A stretch of DNA of 64,000 bases from Rhizophagus irregularis (Eukaryota; Glomeromycota; Glomeromycetes; Glomerales; Glomeraceae). Every line of letters begins with the position of its first letter. Position 1 is the stretch's first letter. The position numbers were made by a program, and so were the translations under genes. The stretch spans positions 2,509,001 to 2,573,000 of the forward strand of contig NC_089446.1 of assembly GCF_026210795.1 (NCBI RefSeq), written 5' to 3'. Below are positions 48,701-61,708 of the stretch, in pieces. The notes under the pieces are model-generated. The model searched no databases, had not been told where the DNA came from, and saw only the letters and a list, made by a program, of their open reading frames with translations.

Positions 48701-51509
48701 TTAACACGGGGGGACACGTTTGGTGAAACTTTTATGAAACTTTTATTATAGTAAATAGTATTTCCGTGACTATATGTTGATTTTTGGAAATGGAATTTAC
48801 TGTCACTACCCTTATACATGTGACTGTATTAGTAACGCAAATCATTTATAATGTCCGATAAACACGTGCTAAATTTTATACATAGGGTTGGCTAAACTGA
48901 AAATTTTGATTGGATAAGCAATATTTCTACCAAGAAATAAAGATCATCGAATAATTCTATCAAGAAAATCAGATCATCGAATTTTCGATTTCTTAAAAGA
49001 AAACTCAATTATTTATCATATTTTGCAAAACTCCCCTATTTTACTATTTTTATATTACATTTACATTTCCATGTCGAAGATATATTATTTCATCGCTACC
49101 GTAGTACCGTTAAAGATTTAACAGAAAACGTAAGTAAAATTAAAAAAATGATGTTTCAGAATAATTCTACTATTGTCAAACGACGCACATTTTTTCTTTC
49201 TTTCCTTTCTTTTTTTTTTTTTTTTTTTTTTTTTGAAACGTAAACATTTACATAAAACATTTACATAATTATCTATATAGAAGATGGAAACTATTTATTA
49301 TATTACCATATCTATTTATTAATTACTTATTATTATTATTATTTTTTTTTTTGATGTCACAACAATCATACTAAAAACATCTCTTCATTGATAAGCTAAT
49401 AGGATTAAGGCATATATGATCGCAAATTATGTAACGAGATACACAAACAAAACTCTATTTTTTCAATAATAGTTGTGTTATTGTGATGATAAGGCAATGT
49501 ATTGTTTTTTCTTTTAATGGGCATTTTTTTATTACTCTCCCATGATTCTACCTAAACTTTGGTCATCTATTTTCTTTGTACATCATTGTTTGATAATCCA
49601 ATCATGTTTTTTATTTCCGAAATTTACAGTATATTACATATATATAATCGGTTGAAAATATATACTAATATGTGGTCATCTGATAAAACCTATACATGTA
49701 GTAATAAATATATGATCGAAAATTAAAACTTTTTTCAGTATGTTATCGTACGTTGTGATGAATAATGAATTAATGATTAAAGTTTTTTCAGAGATTATTA
49801 TTACATCAAAAATTAATGCCAAGAGCTTTTTTTTTTCCTCATTATTTAACTAAAAATATATATGATCATACAGTACATTAAAAAGAATTCTCTAAGTGAA
49901 CGTAGGGAAATGGAAATTTTGCATTTCCTAATAGAATTCAGAAAAAAAACCTAAAGATTACATAAATGCAAATAAATAAATAAACAAATTTTACATAATC
50001 TGTTGCGCCTGGTTTGATTTTATTTTGTTTACTAGATTTCTATGAGAAATTTCTGTGGGAGATTTCTATCGAAGATTTCTCAAAATCATTGAAAAAGAAT
50101 ATGTAGATCCTATACATTTTTGGATTTTTAACCAAAATAAGCAATTCCAAAGAATTTTCTTAGACTCAATAAATACATATCGTGTTATTTTTTAGTAAAT
50201 AAAATTTATTTAAATACTCGGTATTCAATTTCTTTTTTTGTTTCTCCTTGTTTCATCTAACAATTAAATAATAATAATAATAAAACAAAAACAAAAACAA
50301 ATAATAATCACAATGTAACAGAAAATAATCAATTATTTTTTTTTTATAAAAGAAAATTATTTGTTTCCGGGTCATGGTACGTGCGAAAAAGAAGGTTCTA
50401 TGCAAAGAATGTTTCTATTATTAAATTAAATGTTCAACTAATATTCCGTAGATCAATTTTTTTAAAAAAAAAGTGTATCATCACAATCATATGTAGTTTA
50501 AAGTTGTTGTGACATACATTACTTTAATTTTTTTTTTCATGTGATATTGTGATATTAAAAAGATTTTTTCCTTTAATTAAAGACTTTTATTTAAGGGAAA
50601 TCGACATTTATCAAAAAAAAAGGAGCACGGAGAAAGAATTCGTATATGTGGAATTTAGTGCGTGGAAATAAAAAGGGATCAAATTGTAATCTGCTGCTTA
50701 TCATTTTATTCGCACTAAGAAGAAAAGAATTAATAATAAATGTGAAAATCTGCTGCTTATCTTTTTTATTAAGAAAATTACCCTATATGATAATGGATCG
50801 GATTTCATTGTTGTTTTAAGTATTTGTTGTTATATTTATTATTTCAATTTGTAATTAGCTTTGTTTATTTGATCATTTTGAATGTACACATGAATATTGT
50901 ATATGTATAAAGGTTAAAATTCATTGGTGATCTCCGAAAAATAATTTGCGATGACAAATATTAATAATCTGTTGATATTTTGGCGTGAAAAAAAAAACAA
51001 TATACAAATTTACAATGAATCTGATTAACGTAAGTCGGTAATAATCAATTTTATACTTGAACTTTATAAATGACGATATAATATTATAATAATAATTCAA
51101 AGCAAACAATGAAAGATTTTTTAGATCATCAAATAATGGTTATTATGTATGTTAAATGGCTAATTTCATACTAATCATACTAATTTTGTCCTAAAATAGA
51201 AAAAGGCATTTGTTATATGATTGTTCCAAATTAAATATAGGTACGTTCTGTTATGCAGGATAGTGAGGATACTATGACGAAACGCTCCCAAATATAATGC
51301 CGTATCGTGAGCAAAAAAGAATAATATTATTTAAATTCGAAAAAAAATTTATTTTCTCTTGAAATTTTACTTAATTCACTCTCACGTGATAAAAAGTGCG
51401 ACTTTCAGAAATTAAAATCAATTCATAATGTTGGCCGGAATTAATAATTAATTTCAAATTACAGTAGTAAAATTAAAAAAAATGCTAACTGGTATAATAC
51501 AAAATAAGA
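45727..51509. other. Long intergenic region without supported genes
   Basis: Immediately after the gene (45800-46030) TTTCCGTTTC / CGTTTCTTGC words recur loosely. Beyond that there are AT microsatellites (47359-47380), a 25-base T-run (49210-49234) and ordinary A+T-rich sequence. All frames are short and low-complexity. Confidence 0.6.
47359..47380. repeat. (AT)n microsatellite
   Basis: An uninterrupted AT dinucleotide run. Confidence 0.95.
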
Positions 51510-52536
51510 GTATCGGGACTTTTCGCCGAAACCCGTTTCGCTGAAACCATTTTGCCGAATGGACATTTCGTCGAATGGATATTTTTCTGAATGAACATTC
51601 CGCCGAAAAATTACTTATTCCATTTTGTTAATTTATTCTAAATAGAAATCTTTTCTAGATTTGAACTACAGTATACTCTCGATATACCGAAGCCACGATA
51701 TACCGAAGATCACCATATACCGAAGATTTTTGTATAACCATTTTCATTAATAATTAAAATTTTTTGATATACCGATTTTACTATAAAATTTTATATAACA
51801 TTATACCGAAGTTTTCATTTTTACCGTTTATAATAGTATATAATAAAAATAAGTTCGTTATACCGAAGATCAAAATCATATGATCAAATGATGTTTAATT
51901 TGCGTAACTTTCGCAACTTTATTCTCTCATTTTTATTTTTCAGTATTAACGTTACTTTGAAGTTAAATATTTAGCTGCTTTAGCTTCTTTAAAAGATATG
52001 AACGTTAGATAATTGGATTAGCAACAAGTGATTTGTAAAATTTGTTAAACGTAAAATATGTAACGATTTTCATAGTATAATAAAGTCACATGATTTTAAT
52101 CTTAATATAACGAAGTTTTCTAAAAAAATTATATAAACTTCGGTATATAAAAAAATTTGATATACCGAAGATCACTATATACCGAAGTTTTAGTCTTGAA
52201 CGGCGACTTCGGTATATCGAGAGTTGACTGTAGATGATTTTTATTCGTTGTTATTTATAATATATTAATCTATTTTTACTGAATAAATGTTTTCAGGAAA
52301 ATAAAGTTATTCATTTATTGCTTAACAATTAATATCAGTTACTTGAATGTTAAAGTGATAATATCCTGGAAAAAAAAAGATCACTAAAAATAATTTATTT
52401 TTTATTTTCATTGCGCGATGAATATTTTTTATAAAAAATGATGAAAAGTGGATTCGGTGAAATAGGATAAAATGCATTTTCGGTGAAACGTCCTTTCAGC
52501 AAAACATCCTTTCAGCGAAACATCTCCCTTCAGTCC
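51510..52536. mobile_element. Element with TTTCGCCGAA-type subterminal repeats, possible Mutator-like
   Basis: The left part (51514-51607) is a series of ~16-bp units such as GTTTCGCTGAAACC, TTTGCCGAATGG and ATTTCGTCGAATGG. The right part (52448-52536) carries the same units inverted: CGGTGAAACGTCC, TTTCAGCGAAAC, ending CAGTCC against GGGACT on the left. AAAATAAGA occurs directly outside both ends (51501-51509 and 52537-52545), a 9-bp direct repeat of the length Mutator-like elements make. No transposase is present. A second element is nested inside (51669-52230). Confidence 0.55.
51669..52230. mobile_element. 562-bp pogo/Tigger-like MITE, nested
   Basis: The left end is CAGTATACTCTCGATATACC and the right end the reverse complement of CAGTCAACTCTCGATATACC. 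TA lies directly outside both ends (51667-51668 and 52231-52232). The unit ATATACCGAAG is repeated four or more times inside each terminus. CAGT ends, CTCTCGATATA and a TA duplication fit the pogo/Tigger branch of Tc1/mariner. The interior has no intact transposase frame. Confidence 0.85.
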
Positions 52537-52545
52537 AAAATAAGA

Positions 52546-55500
52546 AATCTTAATTGAATTTTTAATTGGCGAAATTTGTATAAATAAATGAATAAATAAC
52601 CGGAAATCATAATTATTGGGTCGTATGACGATATTATGTATGTAACATTTATGTAACTCCCGTCGTCGTAAGTACTTTTTAAAAACTTGATTTAAAAAAA
52701 CAGTCATATTTTACTCAAACTGCTAACCAAATTAACCGATGTTAGGTAACCGATCATTAACTTAACGATCTGTTATTTCAAATTGTGCAGACCCACAACT
52801 TTGCTAATATGGGTAAAAAATTCCGAAGCTATAATATATCTTGATTATAAAATCACACCAGTAACCGTTATAAGAGTTTTTTTGTCCATCGGTATTATGT
52901 ATACACCGATGGATTTTATAAAAAAGTATAAAATCTATATAAAATCTATCGGTATACTGTACGTAATACACAATGAGAGCCTTGCATATGAGCATATCTA
53001 AGAAAAATCCCCGATATCCATGGAATAAACAAGTATTTATTAGATTCGTTATTCCAAAAAAAAAATTTCACTGTAAGCCAATGATTAAATTTTTACTAAC
53101 AATGTGCAATTTTGTGTATGTCATATCTTATTAAAATATCAAATATGATATTTATGTGAGTGAAATATGAATTTTAGTAGATTTGATAAAATTTGAACAA
53201 TTAATGTCGCCCTACAGCGTACCGGTTTATGTATACACTTGGGAAGTATACAAAGGGTTTGTTATTAAAATACTGAAACTTCGCACAATATATCTGCTGA
53301 TATATATATACCTAACAAACTTAAAAAATGCACCATTTAAAACGTATCCTCTTTGGAATTATTCTCCAGTCCTCTGGTTCAGCTTTTGCTAATGAATATG
53401 TTCCTAAACAAGATGATTTTGATCAATTAATCAATGCGCTTGTTCCTATACTGCTGATAATTTTTTGTTTAAATCAGAAAGAAAGAAATTTCGGAAAAAG
53501 AAAAGGGTATTAAAGAGAAAGAGGAATTTAAAAAAGAAAACATATAATTACAATAAATAGAATTTGTCGAATCTTCAAGTATACTAGTTTTTTAAGGATT
53601 TTGCAACGCCCGTTTGCAATTGGATTTCAATCTTTTTTTTTTTTGAATTACAGCCAGTTCTGTTTTCATTATAATTATAAATAGATATAAATAAAGGTTC
53701 AGAATTAATAATTATTTTTAATATTTGTCTCTCTCGCAATTCAAAAATATTCCTGTGAATAATTTCACGAATGTTTTTATCTACTCATATGCCGTGACTG
53801 GGGTTTTAAGCATACCATTTATGTTAAAGAAGACGTTATATCATGCACAATTTTTTATCATATCATTTTGTTTGAACGTAAGTTGTTACTGATTTTCTAG
53901 AAATAGTTTCATAGTTTCTGTAAAATTTTAAGATCTCTTTGTGTTTTAGTGATCCATCAGTGACGGAGATTTATTTAATGAACTTAACTTGTTTAACTGA
54001 GCTTTATCGATAATTCTCCGAGATCTATTTCTAAATATTTATTATAGCTCCTAGAAGTTAAGTTGTAAAAACTGCAAGTTTATAAGTAATTGCAAAAGTT
54101 ATTACTAGTTATTGTAACAGAGTAAAAAGTAAAAACTTACCTCGAATTTTATTATAAGTCTATAATATTCTAAAAATTCGAAAATTAGAATATGTTTGGT
54201 TGTTCGATCAACACCTACCTGGCCTGTATTATGATGATCTTGGCATCAGAAAAGGTGCCAATATTACATATATCACTATCTAACGAGGAGATTATTTAAT
54301 ATTTTTATGAAATAAAGATGAAAAACGAGCGTGAAGAAAAAAAAAATATCAAACTAGGTTGTTAACGTAAATTCCAATGTAATCCGTTATTAAAAATTTC
54401 AAATTTTATATGCTAATCTAAATTATTGGTTCCGTCATATTTTAGAATTTAATTATCACAGATCACGGTCTTTGTGAATTGTGATGTGGGATACGAATTT
54501 TACATAACTTTATTCAGAACCTTAGAAGGAAACAAACAATTATTTCATCGCGCACTTACACAAAATGATGTTTGTAATTTCTCAGGACTAGCTTAATAAT
54601 TAAATTTAGATTTCCTTTTAACGCTAGTTTATTTGGTATTTGTGGTGGCGTGAGAAGTAATATGTGGGAGAAATCCAGGATTATACTAAATATTCGTATC
54701 TTGTGATCATTGATCGACGATCTCATGATGGGATTTTAATAAAGCTTAACTAACTATGGCGTGACTATAAATGTATTATTATGCATGTCTCTCAATCATA
54801 CTAGATAACATACAATATTTGTCATTTTTTTTTATACATTAACGAAAAGTTTAAAAAGTTCTTTTGATTTGAAACGTTTCTCTTTTCATAATGTTTCATG
54901 CAAAGTTAACTAACTACTTGCTAAAACATGTGTTAAATCTATTCAAGGCTTCTAATACAAAATATTATCAGTTTAATTTTTAGCCAAATTTTTTTTTAAT
55001 GTGTACTATTTCGGGCTTCCACCCTTTCAAACCAATTTTAGGTTAAAAAACTTAATTTTGCTGTAAACATATCATTTAAATAACGTAGGCTGAAATTATT
55101 GCACGATTTCTCTTTTCTATGCATAGTTCTGTCCTCAAGGACTGTGATATGAATCATTTCTTTCGTAACAAAATTTGACCACTGTAGGACTTGTGCCCAT
55201 CCAAAAGGATGTTTGCCATCACAAGCTACATCGCCTGTATCATTTTTTAAATTAAAATGTTGTGCTAATATAATTTATTAAATGCAATATATCCCGAGTT
55301 TCATAACAAAATAAAATGAAATAATTCCAAAACAATCCTAACTAAAACTACTAAATCAAACTGCGATAATTTCCCCTTATTAGTAACTACAACATACCCT
55401 TAATTATAATAATTAAAGTGGCTCTTTTCATCATAAGAAAAAGGTTAAAAGAATCGACCAATTAAAAGGATAGTGTGAAAATCTAATTATTATCCGTTTC

Positions 55501-56972
55501 AAGGTATTTATACCTCCTAATGTTATACTAAGTTCTAAATAAGGGCTTCCATTAATAATACCGATTAAATAATAATTCCCCCGTTCTAATCACAAAGAAA
55601 AATCAATTAAAATGAAATAATAATTGCGGATCATTTCAATAATGCACGTAATTACCCTGACTATTACCATCATTGACCATCTTAATCCCCTATATAACCC
55701 ACTTGTTGATCATTCCGGACCGCAGCAAATAAAATACAGAGAAAATTTGTTTTTTACTTCGAATCACCGGGGGTGATCATCACCGTTGGCCAGAATTATC
55801 AATTTTTACCGGCACTATATTGTAAATTCTAAAATTAAATATAATACTGCGCCCCAAAATTAATAATTTCACGTAGCTACACCATCTAAAGATTTTCTCG
55901 TCATTTTTTAGCAAGAACCAAATCTCATTATTTACATTACTAGAAATTATTACAAATTCATTATTTTTCGCCTTTGTTTCAAGTTGTTTATGTTCGTAAA
56001 TTGCGATCACTGGGGCCGAACGTCACAGATTGCATGCAGTAAAATGTTATTCGAAAAGTTACATGCAAATTGTTTTTGTACTAAATTTTTAAAATGTACA
56101 ATACTTCAGTATTACATCAATATTATAATATCGTTATTATATTTCTTTTTTGAAATTTAAGAATAAAGTAACTTCTCAATAAAAATTCAATAATTTGGTT
56201 CTAATGTTTAAATGTACTGTACTTCTTTCAAAAGCGCTTAATATTTGACACGATCGACATCACTTTCAGGAGTTAGATGAATAAAATTTGTATTTATGGA
56301 AAGTCATAATAGGAATAAATATATAAATCGCGCTCTAGACAAATAATTCAAGAAGAAAGGCAACTTAATTATAGTCGTTACACTGAACGATTTCAAATAA
56401 TTATTATCTAATTTTGGTAACAAATTTCAAAAGCAACGCAAATACCTTATAGTTAATCTAATTTTTTAATGACTTCAAAGATTAATCCATGCATATTAAG
56501 ATATGAAATCGTGGTGCGTTTAAAGAATAAACCTTTCTCTTATTATTTAATATTTAATTATATAATGTGAAAAAATTCACGAATTCACGTACTATCTAAA
56601 CGGCTATTAATTTCAGATCTTAATTAAATTAGAATCGTTAAACAAAAAAGACAAGAAGAAATATGCAAAGGATATAGAAATAAAAGTAATATTTCAAAAA
56701 TTCTTAAATTTCAATAAAATTCAAAGACTGGAGCCACGATTATTAAATTTGGGATACAAATAACTTAATGATCAATTAGTGATCACTCGCTCGGTACGCA
56801 ATGATCATATTAAATTACAAGAAATACACGATGATCAATTGTTTAGTTACGATTGAAACAATGCAAATTTTTTTTTATTTTTTACTTGCAATAATTGCTT
56901 GTAGTAATAAAAGTAATAAATTGCATAGCTTTCATAGATGTTAAAATATGTACCATATTGCGTAATAATATA
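52546..56972. other. Intergenic region
   Basis: Near 52888-52914 CCATCGGT and ACCGATGG form a small inverted repeat. A 61-codon frame (53328-53513) is listed separately. From 55022 onward the sequence belongs to the segmental duplication. No other gene is supported. Confidence 0.55.
53328..53513 (+). CDS. Possible 61-residue hypothetical protein with signal-like N-terminus
   Basis: An ATG frame beginning MHHLKRILFGIILQSSGSAF has a basic start, a hydrophobic stretch and an S-A-F-A segment, reminiscent of a secretion signal. It continues with an acidic DDFDQL, a second hydrophobic run (LVPILLIIFCL) and a basic end (KRKGY-stop). There is no recognised family and no neighbouring partner. It could be a small secreted or membrane peptide, the first exon of something longer, or chance. 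Confidence 0.2.
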   Translation: MHHLKRILFGIILQSSGSAFANEYVPKQDDFDQLINALVPILLIIFCLNQKERNFGKRKGY

Positions 56973-57978
56973 CACAGGCGATCTCGATAACTGAAACTCA
57001 TCCGTTCATACTTCCATTAGAAAAAATACGATATATCGAAAATAAATCTATTATTGTGCTATAATACTCCGTTCCAGACCCAACTCCGGTATATTGAAGG
57101 TTCAGGTTTATCAAGATTGCCTGTGTAATTGATTTCATGAACTAAAGAAGAAAATAATAAAAAGCTTATGTATTGATAAAGAAATTTGAAAATGAGTTTT
57201 TAGTGAATATCTTAATTATCAATTCAATCTAACAAAAATGAGAAAATCGATTCTTGTAGATTGAATGTTTCATTGGGAATTGAAATTTCATATATATTAA
57301 TATCCTGCGGGCAAGTAAAGAAATTATCTAACGGATGGTGGTAATTAATATTCTGATCGGAAAATTCATAATTTGGATATATGATTCGTTCAAAGTCTAA
57401 ATTATCAATATTATATATAAGTTGTTGATTTACTTGATTCGTGGTATTTTTTTGGATAATTTTAGGTTTTCTTGGTTGTTTTCTAGTTGTACTTTTTTTT
57501 GACTTACGTTCTGTATCTCGAAAGTTGCCGTCATGCATACCAACGAAAATCGAACCAGCTGGCTTGTTTTTACAATAGATTTTATCTTTATGGTATTCAT
57601 TTTGCAGATTTTTAACTTCTGTGGCGAGCTTCTTGTATTTTTCACGATCTTCCTCCCCCAATTTTTTCCACATTTCACTAACGACTTGTGTAAAAAATAC
57701 TCCATCTTTTACTTCCTCTATGAGACCTTGTTCCAATACTTCAAGATAAACGACATGCCTAAAGACAAAAAAGCAGTTCATCGACCTTCTGGGTAGTCCT
57801 TCTTTATTCAAATCTTTGACCATTATTTTATTCGCTGAATACTCTGGTGGAAAAATTTTCGTAAGGTTAAGTTTTTCGATAAATTTGATTACTAATGTAT
57901 TATCCATCTTCTTGGGTCCGGACCCTTCTATATTTTCTGCTGAAGGCATAAGTTTACAATGTAACTCATCTACTTCAT
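55022..57978. repeat. Segmental duplication, copy 1
   Basis: Direct-orientation homologue of 59118-61708. Matching landmarks in order: CTTTCAAAC; TAATTTTGCTGTA; AACGTAGGCT; CTTTCGTAACAAAATTTGAC; CCTTTGTTTCAAG; TAGTCGTTACACTGAAC; CAAAGACTGGA(G/A)CCAC; GTACGCAATGATCAT / GTTACGCAATGATCAT; then most of the HMG coding sequence. Homology ends inside the gene's N-terminal coding region. Confidence 0.85.
56973..57125. mobile_element. 153-bp TA-flanked MITE, present in one duplicate only
   Basis: Left end CACAGGCGATCTCGATAA, right end TTATCAAGATTGCCTGTG: reverse complements with three mismatches in 18. TA lies outside both ends (56971-56972, 57126-57127). The corresponding place in the second duplicate (about 60880-60895) lacks it. 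TA duplication indicates a Tc1/mariner-type element; interior words such as CGATATATCG and CCGGTATATTGAAGG recall the pogo-like element at 51669. Confidence 0.8.
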
Positions 57979-58024
57979 TCACTATTACAGGGTCAATATT
58001 TTTGAATTGTTCAAGCTTTTCCAT
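57224..58024 (-). CDS. MATA-HMG-like HMG-box protein, type C (copy 1)
   Basis: 266 residues. The box spans about 77-145: L-P-R-R-S-M-N-C-F-F-V-F-R at the start, core W119, and E-Y-H-K-D at the end. The conserved R-x-x-N and aromatic run make this the most canonical-looking box type in the window. An upstream segment (39-75, KMDNTLVIKFIEK...) is shared only with the gene at 60960. A basic stretch (KSKKSTTRKQPRKPK, 174-188) follows the box and is a likely nuclear localisation signal. The tail is Asn/Tyr-rich. From residue 38 to 170 it differs from copy 2 at five residues by my hand alignment; the first ~15 residues are unrelated. Probably a nuclear DNA-binding regulator. No intron. The gene is reverse strand, opposite to the A and B types. 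Confidence 0.87.
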   Translation of the reverse strand: MEKLEQFKNIDPVIVNEVDELHCKLMPSAENIEGSGPKKMDNTLVIKFIEKLNLTKIFPPEYSANKIMVKDLNKEGLPRRSMNCFFVFRHVVYLEVLEQGLIEEVKDGVFFTQVVSEMWKKLGEEDREKYKKLATEVKNLQNEYHKDKIYCKNKPAGSIFVGMHDGNFRDTERKSKKSTTRKQPRKPKIIQKNTTNQVNQQLIYNIDNLDFERIIYPNYEFSDQNINYHHPLDNFFTCPQDINIYEISIPNETFNLQESIFSFLLD

Positions 58025-60959
58025 TATATTGAAAAGAAACTTTTAAAAAAGACAAGATAAAAAAATTGACACGAAGTCTATGAAAAAAAAAATTGCGGTT
58101 TAATACTATCGTTATTATTTTATACAACACTTGGGATGTCGTGTTGTAAAATCTAAACCAAAAGCTTCCTTTTTTTATATGTAATTTATCTATTTTAGTA
58201 ATAATTTATGCACATAATTAAAAATCAATGCTATATTAAACTATCACGAAATTAGTTAAAGGTAAAATGACCAAACCTTATTCTTTGAATTTATTATGAT
58301 TTTTTAGATTTTAGTAAAACTAAGGATTTTGATTTCACCCATTCCGTTGTGTAATAGTAAACAATTATCGGATACATTTTTGCATAAAAATAGTTAAAAA
58401 AAATCGGAGAAAAAACCCGTTAATGCATAATCTGAGTATCACTACTGACCAATCACTACTAAATTTATTTATTCATTTGATTCGTTTGACAAAACTAGCT
58501 TATTTTGATTATTGTGTCATTTTATCCGGATAATTATCGGATATTCGTTATCCGAGGATTGGCAGAAATCCGGATTAATTAACCGTTACGCGGAATTTTC
58601 TGAGATTTGTACAGTATTACTACTGTATTACTAATGTAAAATTTGCACAGATCCCGATAATTCCTGCAAATGCCATGGGAATCCCATCACTAGTACCATC
58701 CCTCCGGCAAGAACGGCGCAAAAATTTTCTATAGATTCGCAGTGATAAATTGTCAAATTGCAAAATTTGCTTATGATATTCTACCAAAATTTGTTCCTGC
58801 AATCCAACATATTCGTTTGTAACTATTGTACAAATACAATAAATATTATAATAATGAATTTTTTAACTAAGAGTTATAAGAAAGTCTTAAATGCAACTTC
58901 GATTGAATAAAAATTTTTATTGTACATTTATCAAATAATTCTTATTCTGTGTAACTTTTGTAACTATAACCAGAGAGGTACTAATAAACATGATATTTTC
59001 GTTGCAGTGCTTATTAAGAGTTTGTTTAAAATTTCGGTATTGATCGTTACTTTAAAAGTCTGTCTATTCAAGATTTATTCATTTTTTAGACTCATGATTT
59101 GATTTGTATAACATTACGCTTTCAAACGATTTTGGGGTCAAATGAGAATTTAATTTTGCTGTATAAACAACGTAGGCTAGAAAGTGATGATCTACGTGAT
59201 TTCTCATAATTCGTGGCCAAGGATTGTGAAATGTGAAGTGAATCGCTTCTTTCGTAACAAAATTTGACAACTAAAAACTTTCCCGTCATTTTGATTAACA
59301 AATATTCAGAGAAAATTTTACACTGACAAAAAAATTAAAAATATTGAACTATAAATAATTCTTGTATAAATATTTATAAATTATAAACATCTTTTTTTTT
59401 CTTTAACCTATTAAACAAAAAAATTTTTTTTTCCTAAATTTGTAAATTTCAAATCCCATTATTTTCATTAGTACAAGTTCCCATTTTCTTCTAATGCTTT
59501 TTTATTTATTTACTTTTTTACCTTTGTTTCAAGTTTGTTTATATTTTATAAATTGTGATCATTGAAACCAGAATGTCACTGATTACGTGCATACAAATGA
59601 TTCGAAAGTTTAAATCTTGTTTTTGTATTGTACTCAAAAAATAGAATTCCAAATTTCTTTAAAAGGATACTTTATCATATACTGTATATTATGTCAGTAT
59701 TATGTAAAAATTAATGTGTCATTATTATTGTTCTTTTTTACTTACGAAATTTTAATAAAAATAATTTCTAAATAAAGGATTTCTAAAGTTTTGTTCCCAA
59801 ATATTTAAAACACATCTTTTCTAATGTACACTTTCAATTACAAAGATTTCACAAAGAGACAAGTCTAGAATGAGACACGATCGACATGATTTACTCCACA
59901 AAATAAAATTTGTACGAAATTAAACATTGCCCAGGAAAAATCATTTCCAATAAAAAATTATATTTGTTTTTGTTTTTCTATTTCGTTTCGAGTTTTTATT
60001 TGTGAAATTGAAGAACCAACCATAATAATAATAAAGCCCAATAAATAAATTTTGGAAAATTTAAGGACTTTCCTAAGCTGCGCTTTCTGAATTTAAATTC
60101 TGTTTGGGTGCTTACATAATAATTCGTATAATTCGGTACTTTTATTATTATTATTTTTTAGTGCATACATTGACTGAGTAATTGAAATTTAAATTGTACA
60201 AATGATAAATTATAAAATTTTATTAGTGGGATAAATAGAATCAAAATAAAATTGTATTTATGGAAAATCATAATTGAAATAAATATATAAGAACGCGTTC
60301 TAGAAATCATTGTAGTCGTTACACTGAACAAATCAAATATTTCACATTTTTATTAAGAAAATGAACGTATAGTTTATTTGCAAATTTCAAAGGTTAATTC
60401 GACCATGCATATTAAGTTACGAAATTGCGGTGCATTTAATAAGTAATAAGTTTCTTATTATAATGCAATTTTTTAATTATACGTGAAGATTAAAAAAATT
60501 TACAGAATCGTTAAACGGAAAGAAAAAGAGAAATAAGCAAAGAATATAGAAATGAAAATAATTTTCCAAAAATTTTAATTATAACAAACAAACCGAAAAT
60601 CCAAAGACTGGAACCACTTGTTAAAATTTGGGATGCAAATCATTTAGTGAACAATTAATTGATTGATCACTCGGCTCGTTACGCAATGATCATTTTAAAA
60701 AATTACGTGTTATGATTAACAATGCCAATTTTTTTTTATTTGCCAATTTCATATAATTTTATTTATCTTAATACAACGTTATTTACCCATAAACAAATCC
60801 ATATGCTTAAAAATTGAATGAAATGAAAAAAAAATACATATGTAATAAATTGCATAGCTGTTAAATATGTACCATATTATGTAATAAATAAAAATCTTAT
60901 GTATTAATAAAGAAATTTGGAAATGAGTTTTTAGTGAATATCTTATTTATCGATTCAAT
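58025..60959. other. Spacer between the two type C genes
   Basis: 58025-59117 is unique to this copy and includes a patch with TTATCCGGATAATTATCGGA and GTTATCCGAGG (58365-58580), akin to the inverted-repeat element at 2180-2957. 59118 onward is the second segmental duplicate. No other gene is supported. Confidence 0.55.
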
Positions 60960-61708
60960 CTAACAAAAATCAAATGGTAAAAACGATTCTTGTAGATTGA
61001 ATGTTTCATTGGAAGTTGAAATTTCATATATATTAATATCCTGCGTAAAGAAATTATCTAACGGATGGTGGTAATTAATATTCTGATCGGAAAATCCATA
61101 ATTTGGATATATGATTCGTTCAAAGTCTAAATTATCGATATTATATATAAGTTGTTGATTTACTTGATTCGTGGTATTTTTTTGGATAATTTTAGGTTTT
61201 CTTGGTTGTTTTCTAATTGTACTTTTTTTTGACTTTCTTACTTTATGTTCTGCATCTCGAAAGTTGCCGTCATGCATATTAACGAAAATCGAACCAGCTG
61301 GCTTGTTTTTACAATAGATTTTATCTTTATGGTATTCATTTTGCAGATTTTTAATTTCTTTGGCGAGCTTCTTGTATTTTTCACGATCTTCCTCCCCCAA
61401 TTTTTTCCACATTTCACTAACGACTTGTGTAAAAAATACTCCATCTTTTACTTCCTCTATGAGTCCTTGGTCCAATACTTCAAGATAAACGACCTGCCTA
61501 AAGACAAAAAAGCAGTTCATCGACCTTCTGGGTAGTCCTTCTTTATTCAAATCTTTGACCATTATTTTATTCGCTGAATACTCTGGTGGAAAAATTTTCG
61601 TAAGGTTAAGTTTTTCGATAAATTTGATTACCAATGTATTATCCATCTTTTTGGCTTCTATATTTTCTATTGAAGGCATAGATTTATAATGTGACGCATC
61701 TACTTCAT
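59118..61708. repeat. Segmental duplication, copy 2
   Basis: Direct homologue of 55022-57978, shorter because of several deletions and the missing 153-bp MITE. Non-coding parts far from the gene show many substitutions and indels, while the coding part is almost identical. Confidence 0.85.

Noticed and set aside
52783-53001. Overlapping frames on both strands around an inverted CCATCGGT/ACCGATGG pair
   Set aside because: Both arise from the A+T-rich inverted repeat; one lacks an ATG, and neither resembles a protein family.
55780-56010. 76-codon minus-strand frame
   Set aside because: It starts at GTG with no later Met, and the matching part of the second duplicate does not keep the frame.
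57430-57796. Frames on both strands overlapping the type C gene (repeated at 61238-61535)
   Set aside because: They overlap the HMG coding sequence and persist in both copies only because the gene was duplicated.
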